Positions 1-12,377 of a DNA stretch of 64,000 nt are shown in pieces. Below the pieces are notes generated by a model. The model did no database searches. It was not told the origin of the DNA and saw only the letters and a program-made list of their open reading frames with translations. Source of the stretch: Eunapius fragilis (lineage: Eukaryota; Porifera; Demospongiae; Spongillida; Spongillidae). The position numbers were made by a program, and so were the translations under genes. The stretch spans positions 3,206,615 to 3,270,614 of the forward strand of contig OY811983.1 of assembly GCA_963681505.1 (NCBI GenBank). The letters run 5' to 3'. The first letter of the stretch is position 1. The number at the start of each line of letters is the position of its first letter.

Positions 1-120
1 AGCGTACAGAGGCCTTCTTCTTTATGGGATTCGCTTTATAGCGTGTTCTCTCTGATGATTTCTTACTTAAAATATAATCTCGCTTTTGGGTATTGGATCT
101 TGTGCCGCTTAGCACAATTA
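1..120 (-). repeat. Partial copy of a dispersed repeat, cut by the window start
   Basis: The first roughly 45 bases resemble the segment near 20993-21040 (shared core around TACAGAG..CCTTCTT and GGGATT). At 20.6-21.1 kb that segment is part of a minus-strand repeat with coding potential. Similarity was judged by eye and is imperfect, and the element continues off the left edge. Confidence 0.35.
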
Positions 121-1031
121 TAATTTCGAAGCGTAAGTTTATATTAGGTACTTTACAAAAAAGTTTCAAACAATCATTCACGCATTACTAAATGCATCAG
201 TTTAAAGCCCATATTGAATGGTTTTCAAAACAGTTTTTATCTTTTTTGTAGCTTAATCCTAACCGGAAAAACGGGCCTTTAAGTACCGATAAAACAATGT
301 ATAGTGATTGATGCGGAGATATAAAAACTGTGATCTCCGCAATGACTATATTCAAACAGTCATACGACTTTTTCTTTCAAAATTTCAATTCCAAATTTTA
401 AATGGAGAATGGCATGTTGTAGGCCTACACAAAGAATGTGTATTAGGGAAAAAATACTATTTCCTTATAAGTAAAATGTAGTGGAATTTCAACGTGCATT
501 TATCGATGTATTATGTATAAAACTAAGTTTTTGACGTCCGCTTGAATGTTTGAAATAAATTAAAGATCAAATTACCCCAGGTAATAAATGATCTGAAAGA
601 CATTGGAGTACATTTACAATACATAAAATCTGTAATATGTATTTAAAAATAAAAGCACATGAATAGTACACACTTACACAAGCGCAACTTAATCTTTGTG
701 AATTACATCAGTAACAAACTGCACCAAAGTTATATATTCATCTTCTCCATTATCTTCAGTTACTTCCACTGTCCAATATGAAATAATTAATTTAGTACCT
801 CGTTTTAAACTGTTCTATATAGACAGCACTTTTCCATTAAATTTTTTTGTTCATTCCAGGTGATGTGTTCCACTCCTGCTCTATTAATTTACCTAACAAC
901 TATGAAGGGTTTACAACAACTGTTTTTATACATTCCAATCTATCTGTTAAGATTTGAGGAAATGTGTTTTCTATTTTGCATTCATTAGCAAGTATAGACT
1001 GTATTTATTTTCAATTTTGCCTCTTGAAACT
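121..1031. other. No gene seen
   Basis: AT-rich sequence without an open frame, splice-like exon or clear repeat that I can support. Confidence 0.5.
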
Positions 1032-1418
1032 TTATCTTGCTTCTTTTGTTCTTCCTGAAGTCTTTTCTTTGCTGCCATTGTTCTCTTTATTGCAAACAAT
1101 ATAAGTTTTTATCAGCTTTGCCCTGAAGCCAGGATAGTGTTTGATTTTTTGTACTTTCGCCTTCCCATCAATGAAGCCTATATTAGCGTTAGGTGCACGA
1201 TGAACATGGTAATCGACAAGACCAAGGGTCTGTTCAGATAGCTTATTATGCAATGGAGCGGCTTGAATTCTTACTAGAATATCTTTTGATGTGTTACTGA
1301 GAGAATCATGCAAGTATGGCTCCAGCTGATGCTCAAGAACTTCAAGAGTGCTTCTTACAGCCAAGCTCATAACTTCATGAAATTGGGATTCCTCATCACT
1401 TGATAATTGTGCTAGCAA
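1032..1418 (-). CDS. Open segment of a mobile-element-type protein (fragment)
   Basis: A minus-strand frame of about 128 codons, open back to a stop just upstream but without an ATG at its beginning, so it is either an internal exon or a fragment. It contains the stretch SEQTLGLVDYHVHRAPNANI followed by GFIDGK and ends in a Lys-rich tail. From memory, a very similar stretch (SE..LG..D....RAPNA.IGFIDGK) recurs in proteins encoded by mobile elements of sponges and cnidarians. That resemblance is recollection, not a search result. No catalytic motif is visible and no neighbouring exon could be linked. It could instead be an exon of a host gene lying mostly left of the window. Confidence 0.35.
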   Translation of the reverse strand: MLAQLSSDEESQFHEVMSLAVRSTLEVLEHQLEPYLHDSLSNTSKDILVRIQAAPLHNKLSEQTLGLVDYHVHRAPNANIGFIDGKAKVQKIKHYPGFRAKLIKTYIVCNKENNGSKEKTSGRTKEAR

Positions 1419-4400
1419 ACTCAGTAGGGTCTCATCCTTTCACATAGCTTCTCTCCAAAGACATTTGATGTTGCAGTTAGAAAGAAAGTTGGTTTCTGTA
1501 TCAGGTCTCGCAATGTTATTGTGCACATCTTAATCATGGGAACCATTTCAAGGTTACCCTTACATCAGGTTCACTATTACTATAAAGATCTCATCCAAGG
1601 CCCAGTGATGAATTTTCCAATCAATCCTAGTACTCTTAGCTGTAGCATATTATTGATTTATTCTGTTTATCATTAATTAAGATATTATTTCTGATTAAAA
1701 GCTAGACTTCTAACTGTTTTTGCAGGAACACATATTTTGCAGATAATACAATAATCTCTCTTTGATCATATAAAACTTCCAGCTAAATAAAATAAAACAT
1801 TGAATCACATATCGAATAACAGTCCAGGTTTAATATTTTCCCAACGCAAAAAGTGCTTTTAAATGGCACTTGTGTCTCCTGTGCCCTGTTTAAATTGCAT
1901 CTTGGTTAGTCGATATATAACATTTGCCACTGCACAATCACTGCCAAATGTGCAACTTTGTATCCCATTGTCATTGTCATATACCATCCAGTGGATGAAC
2001 ATTACATTTTAACTCTAAAAGTGAGTTCTTCGAGTTTTAACCATGTACACCAACCCTATCACTCATAGTACATCTGAAAAGAGATATGGCATGCGATTGA
2101 ATCATATTAAACATTCACACTTCAGGCTGATAAAACGGTCTTTGCATGCATGGTTAGCGCATCTCCCGCAATCCTACAACTTGGTCTGTGGCGAAAATAA
2201 ATTATTGCGCACAGTCCAAAAATTCTGAAAGTTGCATATAATAGCGTTCATAGATCAATACAACGATGCAATGTGTTTATACATAGGACCCGAGTATACA
2301 CCCTCAAAAAAGGGCGTATTTATGTGGCTCGAAGGGTGATTGGATTACACAATTCTACAAAGAAGTGTATTATAAGTCCAATTACTATATCTCCTAACAG
2401 GGTATTGATTCCTTTCTATGAAAACCAAATTCTGTTTTAATACGACAAGCAATGACGTAGCTGTGACACATTCAACGGCGAGCTGAAAATGAGCTATTGC
2501 GCATAGCCAGATCGTCCTAAATGTTTCATGGTAGATAGAAATTGCTTGCCTGCAACGTTTTTTGACGTTTTTGAAGAGGACCCGTCATTGGAAGAGTACA
2601 ATAAACAACGTTGGCTTTTTACTCTAATTAGAAAGCAGTACATCCTTAATTTAGATATTGCGTACGATGTTACATACAATACTGCGTGAAAGAGCGCTCA
2701 AAGCTTCATGATCCAGGCAAATTTGAAGTTTTATCGTCTTTAAGCTATCGAGAACTAGATTTTCAAAAATACCTACCTCTCTTAACTTTCGTAAAATCCA
2801 GTCACAATTTTTACTACAGATATTTGGATATGCGGAAGTACGTTACGTGAAATGATATGAAAGTATCTATGTATATGTACGAGAAATTTTGTTTCCCAAG
2901 CCTTACATACCAAATAGGTACTACTCGCTTTTGTATTTCGTCCGATGTGTCTCTAAATATAAAATCCAGATAATGCTGAAGCGATTGGTGCTCTTCTAAA
3001 TCGTTTCAAGCTCGTGGGGAAGAAGGAGAATAATAATAGTTAGACCAGGTCCGAGACGTGGACACGAGCATGTTTGTCCTCTGACAGCGCACGCGGTGTT
3101 ACAGCACGGAACCAACGTGTTATCATTCGATACGTATCACATTCATTATACGAATCATAGCCATTGTTTTGTAGCGCGTGACCTTGTGGGCCACCATATC
3201 CAATGCTGGCCACGGCAACACTGGGTCTATACACATGCAAGACGAAAGATTTCTAAAACCGTCCGCCAACTGATTGCATTTTGGTTAGCTTGCCGGAAGA
3301 AAGTGGAATAACATATTGCCTAGAAGCAGAGGTTACTAGTTAATTTGTTGTCGGCCGATCATCGTGTCTCCGACTCTATAATAATACTCCCACAAACATG
3401 AATGGACTCAGTTCAACAGATCGATTATACCAACACTGCGAACATACCGAATCAGATGCTGATGATAAAGCCATTGCTTTGGCCCATTCAAGCCAAGAGC
3501 TCCCAATTGCAAATTCAGCGACACGCCCAAGTCATGATCATGTGCTATTGTGGCATGATTAGGCCATAGATAATAGAGTTTATGCCCGTTGCGCAATTGC
3601 GTAGCCTCGTCCCCAGGCCATCAATGGGAAAAACTTTTTTCCTAAACTTTAATTGGCGGCCTGGATCGATTGCCCACCTTCCAATGCTCAAAAATTCCAG
3701 AGCACTGCAACATGAGATCTCCTTTTTAACCATTAGATGCTGCTGCACACGTTTTGAAGCACATTTGTACTTGTCAACCAGCGAAACAAGTACACAAATG
3801 GCTACCGTTTTATTGTTTTTTAATTTTTTTAATTGTACGCTGTCAAGATGGGAACTTGTAGTGTGACGTCACGTGAGAACCTCTATATCAGGGCCTGTTC
3901 TTTTACAACAAGCCTTATATTAGGAAGCCTGGTAGTAATTCATGCATGCTAGCATTGATGTAATGTATTCATGGCTGGTGTATATGTATGTGTGTGAGTG
4001 TGTGAGTGTGTGTGTATGTGTGTGTGTTTGGGTGCACATAGATATGATGTTGACCACATGAGGTTTCTTGACCCCATCATATCAGCAGTGTGTCATGTTG
4101 TGTAAACAGATCCCAAATTAAACAGATCCCAAATTGATTTGTTAACATCTAGACAATTTTGTAGCCATGCTTTGTTTCACAGGACATTCTGCCTTACACA
4201 TGCATGCATGTGTGAATCATAATGAAAATCCCCTGCTCTGCTGAGGCATTTGATTGATACTGTTCAGAGCCATGGCTACCAACCATATTGGAGTATCTGG
4301 AAAACAGAAGAGGTCACTAATATGTGTATGAATCAAACTTTTTACACTTAATGTATGTATGTGTGTTATAGAATTTGTTTGGTAGTGTTAACATTTCAGT

Positions 4401-4440
4401 GCTCTCCACATAAACTGATTTCTGTAGCAATGAGCAAATA
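1419..4440. other. No gene seen
   Basis: Three kilobases with only short, overlapping chance frames on both strands. A GT-rich stretch lies near 3980-4030. I could not find a supported exon, RNA gene or paired repeat. Confidence 0.5.
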
Positions 4441-4441
4441 C

Positions 4442-4442
<1 letters not shown>

Positions 4443-4507
<65 letters not shown>

Positions 4508-4509
4508 CA
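4443..4509. repeat. (CA)n microsatellite
   Basis: About 30 consecutive CA dinucleotides. The Cys/Val-rich reading frames across it are artefacts of the repeat. Confidence 0.95.
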
Positions 4510-4780
4510 CCTTAATATTTGATCCTCTGTTCTTGTAAATCAATCAAGCCTCATGTGTGGGGGGAGGGGGCAATATTCACATCAAGACGGATTTCTGTCA
4601 TCAGCAGTAGCCTCCTGGGTAAGTGCCTTCATGAACCAGCATCTATTTCAAAAATTATGTAATACGCATTTTCAATGACGGATACACTCCAGTACAAACC
4701 CAGAAGCATCACTTGCCGTTGTTGCTTTGAATTAGTGCCGTTGTTGCTTTGAATTAGTTGTGACAATCTTGCCATTGCAG

Positions 4781-5868
4781 CGTACAGCAAAGGTCGTCCT
4801 GACTTCCTTGTGCAAGGCAAGACATAACTGTACTCAGCCTGGGAGTCAGGTGAGCATATGCATTATAACCATGCAGATTTAAACTGCCTGGGTGGAACTA
4901 AGCGCATGCGCTGGGAATTGCGGATGAAATGTTGACCCTATAAAACTGTGAACGTTTTCCTTCAACCCTATAAAAAACTAAACCTTGACCTAATCTCCAT
5001 ATTCCCTATAGCCAAACGCTGCACTCCATCGATACAAAACCTTGCGAGCCAGTTAAAGTACACTTATAAGTTGTCATAACTAAGTCGTGCATTTTTACAA
5101 TAGGCTTCATGATCATTCAGTACACTGCTGCTGCCCTTGGTAAGCCACAAGACCATCCTTCTAATGACCACGCAAATAATATTCCTTATTAACCTATGCA
5201 TATGTGCGGCAATAAGTATCCAACTAGACATCGCTGATCTGAGTGGCTATAAAATGTGTCAATCGTCGGCTTGGTGGATAGTGATTAATAAAATTCAGTT
5301 CATTGGAGCTGTGTCATTAAAATTAAGTACTGCATGGATTATAACTTTATCAACATAATTATAGTAATTACTGATCTGATGTATACATAACTCATCCTAT
5401 ATACAGTGTCAGAGAATAAAGTGCTGACCCACCCCTCTACCATGGATTCTATCAGCACATGTGCCGGAACCGAAGATCACGTGTCCATGGGTGGTTTCGC
5501 GGCCAGAAAGGCTCTGCAAGTAGTGAGCAACGTGGAACACGGTAGGACCAGGATGGCTATATACGAATAGAGGAATGTGCCTATATAGAAGATGTAATAC
5601 GAATCGAAATGTATATACGCTCTTGACTATTGATCATTTTGAATGCAAAAAAATTTGCGCTTAAAGTTTACATGCAGTGCTATCATTGCAGTGATGGCTA
5701 TCGAGCTTGTCAAGCGATCGACCTGAGGCTTCCCAAGAAACTATCTGGTCCTCTTCGCGATGTGTATGACATTGTCCGAAAGCATATCAGGTGACGTCAT
5801 TGTTATGCAGAATGCTTGCATTACCGAACCACACACACACACATACACACACACACAACACACAACAC

Positions 5869-5963
<95 letters not shown>

Positions 5964-6144
5964 TGTACGTGCACACACAGCACCTTGGATAAGGACAGGT
6001 TCATGGGCCCGGATATAGAAGCAGCTGTGAAAATGGTCAAAGAGGGACAGGTGGGCTCAAATAAAAGCCCTTCAATACCATTTACATTTGTATTTCTTAT
6101 AGATTTGGGATGCTGTGGTGCCACACCTTTCACGACAAGAGTAG
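4781..6144 (+). pseudogene. Decayed genomic copy of HAL exons 13-18
   Basis: Six blocks match the last six exons of the HAL gene at 24270-25526, with all introns kept: 4781-4849, 5104-5139, 5407-5541, 5692-5790, 5981-6050 and 6103-6144. The copy therefore arose by DNA duplication, not retroposition. It is broken. The exon-13 copy diverges after AYSKGRPDFLVQGKT and hits an in-frame TAA near 4831. The exon-16 copy lacks ten bases (ATTGTGGCTT of the intact gene), which shifts the frame into a TGA. The last exon ends early at TAG 6142-6144. No copies of exons 1-12 were found in the window. Intron 16 has grown a CA tract of about 140 bp. Flanking intron sequence is still very similar, so the duplication looks fairly recent. 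Confidence 0.88.
5823..5978. repeat. (CA)n microsatellite inside the HAL pseudogene
   Basis: A long, slightly interrupted CA tract occupying the intron that corresponds to HAL intron 16. The same intron of the intact gene has only a short CA-rich stretch (25261-25302), so the tract expanded in, or was lost from, one copy. The His/Thr- and Cys/Val-rich frames here are meaningless. Confidence 0.95.
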
Positions 6145-7120
6145 CATATGTAGTTAATTGACATTATAAGTGCCCTTGATCAAAACAATGTCATTGAAGT
6201 AGGGAATGCTATGCATGCATGTGATTAATTATGTCCACAATATAATATTGTTGCTTGTTTTGGTTTGTGCATGGATTTGGAGATAATACGACCTGCAACG
6301 AGGGAGGGGGGTATGTATACGTCTGTTTTGGGGTGCAAGCATGATGTTGCTTTCACTTGCATTTTGAAGTTTCATGGTGATACACCAATTAAACTATTAC
6401 ACTTATTTATGTTTGCACATATAGTGACATTTTTTAACATCAAAATTTAATGTCATGTCACATAAATCTAGACATATTTTATATACCCACTCAGTACATG
6501 CTTTTCTTCAGTGATGACTTCTACCATCCATTTCATGATTCATTTCTCCGGCTTGCAGTAAAATGTGCACATCTATACACACCATTGTCAGTAAAACATG
6601 CTCCTTGATTGTATTCACACTACACCTCCCTCAATCTTGATATACTGGAAACCCTCGATGCCCCTCCCTCATACATCACCTTCACCACTGATCACAAGGG
6701 TACCGTTACACCCTTTTTCTCTTCTACACCAACAAACTCTTCTCCCTAGCTGCAGAAACATCCTCTCCAGCAAGATGCCCTTCATCCTTCCACACGACTT
6801 TAGGACACACCCCTCCACAGCTGCAGGACCATCTCCTCATATCCCTGTCCTTCCCCGTTATGAGTTGAGACCGGAGTAGCTTTGCAACAATTTTAATTGC
6901 CATGCTAGGCCATTTTGGTTGATCTGGACATTGGGAGTTCTCCACTAAGTCAACTATGAAAGAAGAGTATTCTGGTTCATACATTCTGGAGCAGCTTGCG
7001 CTTGATTATATGTAAGTGTTCAGGATGGTATTATGGACTGGTGAGGTTGATTATCATCAGATGCACCTTTCTACAGTCAAAAGTACAAGGATCCTTGGAT
7101 TTCATTGAAATGATCACTTC
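6145..7120. other. No gene seen
   Basis: Frames such as 6598-6879 are pyrimidine-rich and without recognisable domains. No supported exon. Confidence 0.45.
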
Positions 7121-7129
7121 AGAAACCTT

Positions 7130-7620
7130 TAACAACCTGCAGACATCCGGGGACATTTTCACACACAGATTACACTGGTTTCTGAACTACAGAAACTGCA
7201 ATGTAGTTGCTGTTGAATTGTGTAGTCATGAGTGTTGCTATAGTATGTTTGCATGCATGAGAAAGTGTTAACATATTTAAAGGAATGTGTGGCTTTCAAG
7301 ATGTAGTAGTGAGTTGGAATTATCTCAGAAGAAAATGGGTGACATTGAAATGGACCACTGCCTGTGAACGTGTTTTACAGCTAACTGAATGGGCTCCTTC
7401 CTAATGAATGCAACAAATTCCTTTTCTTATTGTATGAGGTCAGAGCTATTTGGTACTTCACCAAATGAAAGCCTATTTGGTTACCATTACTAGTACCATT
7501 AGCCGTCATAACAAATGCAGAGGTAACCCTCATGTTGTCATACCATCATGCAGGCACCTCGTTGCCAATGTATGAACTTTTATGAGAGATAGCAGTACCC
7601 CTGGGGTCTACCGTTTGCAT
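7130..7620 (+). repeat. Left arm of a diverged inverted repeat (partner 11400-11880)
   Basis: The segment reads, on the opposite strand, like 11400-11880. Shared landmarks include GCAATGTAGTTGCTG, ATTGTATGAGGTCAG and the block TATTTGGTACTTCACCAAAT followed by GAAAGCCTATTTG. Short reading frames in both arms share a motif of the form NR..RN.NVVA with downstream Cys/Tyr residues, so the repeat unit once had coding potential. Divergence is substantial, with several indels. Confidence 0.7.
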
Positions 7621-8207
7621 GTATACCCTAGGGATGGACGACGTGTCACAATGAGACCATTTTGTATAAGTCTGGTTGAACAGACTTAGTGCAGCCTTTG
7701 GTAAACATCTACAACTGTGTTTTTGCCAATATCTGCACTCTCTGCTGTGTCACTTTGCCTTGCCCAGAAGTGGAGTAGCATCACCCACTTCTGCAAGATC
7801 ATATGTGACTTGACAAGAACCTTTAGTGCTCCTCTTGTTTAACTAGAGGGCACTTCCATCCCATTCCATCCTTTACATTACTTCTAACAAACCACGGGGC
7901 TGGTGGAGCCATTGGATGATGAAGCACAATAAATTCATCACTGCACCGCTATTACCTTGCATACTAGAGACAGCATAGATTAGTAAACTCTTACATCTTA
8001 AAAGCCGGACCACTGCAACATTTTCACCAAATATCATGCAGCCAAATGACAAAAGTAGCCTAGCAATACTACACTAGTCGGCACTACTACCGCTTAATAT
8101 GGAGCATGACGTTCTAGAAGACCACAGAGGGTTAAGAACAATTACTTTCCCGGTACTATTCTTTCATAACTGAATACCATCATGATTTAGAATAACCCCT
8201 TATTCCA
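7621..8207. other. No gene seen
   Basis: No open frame of note and no recognisable repeat. Confidence 0.45.
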
Positions 8208-8380
8208 AGAAGGGATCCCCAGTTTGGGGACGGGGGTCCCTAATTTTATGGTGCACGCAATTTTGCGTGACACGGGCTTTGAAAATTAAAAATAGTTCTG
8301 GGGCGGATCCAGGATCTATTGAAGAGGGGCACCAATTATTAAGAGGTATAAATAAGTGAGAAATGGGCGGGGCCACCGAA
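8208..8380 (+). repeat. Dispersed repeat, inverted copy at 40215-40395
   Basis: Starts around GGGATCCCCAGTTTGGGGAC and passes through TTTTATGGTGCACGCA, GGGGCGGATCCAGGAT and AAGTGAGAAATGGGCG. The same landmarks occur in order on the opposite strand at 40215-40395. By eye the copies are roughly 80% identical. No coding content. Confidence 0.8.
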
Positions 8381-8481
8381 AGGGGGTGGATGCAGGAGGG
8401 GATGGGTGCGCGCGAAGCGCGGAAGCTTTAATAGATATACGTAATAATAAAAACGCTATATTGCACGACTCACGGGGGGAA

Positions 8482-8505
8482 GGGGGGGGGGGGGGGGGGG
8501 GGGGG
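8482..8505. repeat. Poly-G run
   Basis: An uninterrupted run of more than 20 G, one of at least eight long G or C homopolymers in the window. Confidence 0.95.
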
Positions 8506-9446
8506 CACCCAAGCTGGAACAATTGTCCATTCAGCCGCACAATCGGTACGATGCATCCTTCATGCATGGAACATTTCCGCGGACCTCATGCATTTGTAGT
8601 AGCATTAATTTGGATAGCAATTAATATACGGCCTTTTTCATTAGTGCTGAATCAGCATAGATTGTACATACATGTACAATCTCTTACCATCTCAGTTCTA
8701 TAGATGTACACAATATGCACTATTTACTAATTACTCCATGAATGCGCCATTTTGGTTGCTAAGAAGCCAGCCGGGCTATTCGATATCACGTGCATGTGCG
8801 CAAAAGTTCTCGCGCAAGCGTGCTGCCATGGAATCATATGTTCTCCATAGAGTATAGCGTCACCGATACAATTGCAACTGAAAAAAGGCGTTTGATGAGA
8901 TGGGGAATACTTGCCGCTACAATGGAGTGAAGGTTTCATGCCCAAAGGCACCAAATAAGGTTGGTACTACCACGATGAAAGCTTATATATGTTGTGCACT
9001 AGCTGATTGTTTTGCATGGCATCTTGATCAGGACCGTAAATAAATGGGTACTCTCAACGGAAACCAAAGGGAATATGCCTGCATTGAATTTATCCGCACG
9101 CCGGTAGTTGTAATGGGGGGTGTGGTTGCATGGAACGTCGCCTGCGTATAATGTGCTGCCAATAGCTATTGAATCGCCATGAATATGACCACCGATTTTG
9201 CATACAACCACGTAAATATTGTAGGAAACGGATTACTCAAGGTCCGATCCGGTTTTGTTTTGTTTATTGCTTCGTACTCAGTTACCGTGTGGCCATAGCG
9301 ACCATCGAGTCTATTTTTGTTCCACAATATTCAGTTTTGTCCGCAAGTACAAATAGGGGATATAAGGTGGTACCCATAGATATTTGATTTATTCTTATTT
9401 TTTAACGTTTGAATCAAAGGTCATTGTTTATTAACTCTAGAGCCTA
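8506..9446. other. No supported gene
   Basis: Could hold 5' exons or the promoter of the gene whose exons begin at about 9.8 kb. A short ATG frame at 8828 ends quickly and I do not call it. Confidence 0.4.
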
Positions 9447-9449
9447 TAA

Positions 9450-9759
9450 GGGGGCTTGTCCAAACTATGTTTGGAAAAATTAGCGTCATTGTGACGTTAG
9501 GGGGGGGGGGGGCTGTGACGTTAAGAAAAATTTTATTGTCCGCAAGTATAGTTTTATAATACGGAACATCTAGTTAGCTGCAGCGTTGACTCCAGTTGCA
9601 GCAATTACGTCAATTCAGACTACACTGCACATTGAATAATGTTTCATGCTACTAGTCTAACAAAACGCTATGACGCTAAGGGGGGGGGGGGGGGGGGGGG
9701 TTAATATGTTAACGTCACAATGACGCTAATTTTTCCAAACATAGTTTGGACAAGCCCCC
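9450..9759. mobile_element. 310-bp inverted-repeat element (PIF/Harbinger-like MITE)
   Basis: Terminal inverted repeats begin GGGGGCTTGTCCAAACTATG and continue through TTTGGAAAAATTAGCGTCA for about 50 bases at both ends, almost perfectly. The element is bordered by TAA on each side (9447-9449 and 9760-9762), which fits the three-base TWA target duplication of PIF/Harbinger elements. The interior is non-coding and has two poly-G runs, at about 9500 and 9680. It is non-autonomous, and no transposase partner is visible in the window. Confidence 0.85.
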
Positions 9760-9805
9760 TAACGAGAAGTAAACCAATTTGTAATCCATTTAGGGCTATA
9801 CATGT

Positions 9806-12319
9806 ACAGAAATCAAGATCGTGTCGTCATTTTTGAAAACACAACGTGAGAATATGCAGCTTTTGGTTGATGCTACCAGAAAGTTGCATGCTTCGGAGAA
9901 GAAGGTGGAGGCCCTGATGCTAGAGTTGGCAGAGAAAAATGCACAAATGGTGGCCCGTGATAGCGAGCTATCCACTGCACAGAAGCAAATACAACTGCTG
10001 AAGACACAGCTTGAGACCATGGTAAGGATAGTCTTCAATTTTAAAATTGAGACATGACTATCCTCTCTTCCCTAAGCCCAATGAAGGTGTACTCAGCAGC
10101 AACTTCACCAAAGAGGAGGATCACAGGTATTGCTATGTGAACAGATGACAGTAACAGACATAGGATGTACCCTTCCTTACCCCCTCACCATTCTCAAACC
10201 ATACATGAAAATATTCTGACTTGAATGCAATCCATATGTTTAAATCAAATAGCGTTTATTCCACTGTTTACATCCCTCAGTTTTAGGAGCCAAAGTAATG
10301 AAATGACGGACAAAGCTCCATCTTTTGAGCATCCCTCTTTGCAATCTAACCAACCAAAGGTAATGCAACTGTTTTCCCTTGCTTTAGTGATATATAATAC
10401 CCAGTATTGGTATTATACAATTCTTACCGTTTTATACAGGTGGTTGATTCCAATACATGTGACTTCTCGGCTCAACCTGGTAAGCTAACTACTAGAGTGA
10501 AATGTCAACAATGATCATCAAGTGTTCTAAAAGTAGACTTCATGAGGCAAGATGATGAAAATGATACCATAATGGCAGAGAAGGATGTAATGTCACTATT
10601 GAATGGTGTTAGGTATGTCAGCTGTCATTGCATTCAGTATTAACCAATGCAGGCTATGATAGAAAAATCACCTGTTCCTGCAGGAATCATTCATTGGAGG
10701 CAAGAGTGTGTCAGCCAACTTACAACAATCCTAAAATGGACACATACATCTTTAATCACTATGGCGCTGACTTATATTTATAGATGAATATTGCAACCAA
10801 CTGAATAGTTAATGACTTATATGCTATTTTGACCATCTCAGTACGCTGTTGCATGATGAATTGCTTAAACCAGTTTGTTACTGTACTCTATATATGCATA
10901 TGTTTGTCTGTTATTATGCAATCAGTTCTCGCATGCCTCCAGCCAGTGGATGGTTGCTAAGGATGACATCGCCTTCATGCAAGTTGTCACCGAAATAACC
11001 AAGCAGTGAGACATGATTATGACCAATGGACAATGCTCACTCAACCACGCACTCTGGTATCAGACATCCCAGGCACAGGTAGCATCAGTCGCCATCATTC
11101 GTCCACCTGGAGGTGTGATAAGATTGCATGATGATCACATGATCACCACATGGTGGGAGGAGGGGTCCATTTGCCCTTGGAGTAGCACATGGGTCCAGGG
11201 TTGGCACCAGCAGAGTCTGATCCCACTGCTTAGAGGTCAGAGGGAGAGAAGAGCATGGACCCTACCTACTTGGCCATGTCCCCCTATGTTCACTAAACCT
11301 GCCACAGCAAACTCTACACATGACATGTACAGCTCATCAATCCGATGGAGGTCAGGTAATGGTTTAATGAAAGTGACGCATGTATAAGAATGTAGGAGAC
11401 TTGTACCAGCACTGCATCCAGCTGTTCCCAGGCTTCATGATGTAACCACATACATGCTTAACAATTGTGTGACAATGTGCCTGCATGATGGTATGACAAC
11501 AGTTATGATGGCTAATGGTACTAGTCATAGTAAACAAATAGGCTTTCATTTGGTGAAGTACCAAATAGCCCTGACCTCATACAATGAGGTAAGGAGTTCG
11601 TTGCATTAATTAGGGAGGGGCCTATTTAGTTAGCCATACAACATATCCACAGTCAGTAGTCTGATTCATGGTCACCCACTTTTATTTAAGGACAACTGCA
11701 ACTCATCTCTACATTTTACTTCACTTTCGAATTTTAAAATAAACTTATTGGTTTCCTCATACAATAAATATGCAAACGTATTATAGCAATACACAGTGAC
11801 AGCACATTTAGCAGCAACTACATTGCTGTTTCTTTGGTTCAGAAACCTGTTTCCAGCTAATAACAGTTCCGTTAATGTAAATGCAATTATGTTCAATTTC
11901 ATGCAAGCCTTTCATTTATTGTTGCTGCTGATGATAGGTGCATGACATTCAGTACAACAGACATTGAGGTACTTAAAACCTAGTTAACTGACCATCCACG
12001 TCCCACTGAGGGAGAGCATCATAAGTACCATGATGATGTTTGATACCTTGTTTTCCATTATTCGTCAAGGATTATAGGAATCTCTTGACAGGAATTATTG
12101 TATGGTACAAGTGGGTATGACGATATGGGCACGGTACCATACCACCACACACCGCAAAAACGCCATGGGTATTTAGTGGTAGGCTAAGAAACAAGCCCAC
12201 AATAGTATCATTCGAGAGGATGTTAATACACTCATTTCATGATTTACAGGACATAGCTATTGGGTGTATTGTGTATGTGTGCATGTGTGTATGCACGTGT
12301 GCATGTTCAGCTGCAGATG

Positions 12320-12377
<58 letters not shown>

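Noticed and set aside
4317-4508. Cys/Val-rich 63-codon frame, minus strand
   Set aside because: Pure translation of a CA microsatellite.
5741-6161. Several His/Thr- and Cys/Val-rich frames up to 133 codons
   Set aside because: Microsatellite artefacts overlapping exons of the HAL pseudogene.
11013-11387. 124-codon plus-strand frame, Trp/His-rich
   Set aside because: No splice sites in phase with the neighbouring unidentified gene and no family resemblance.
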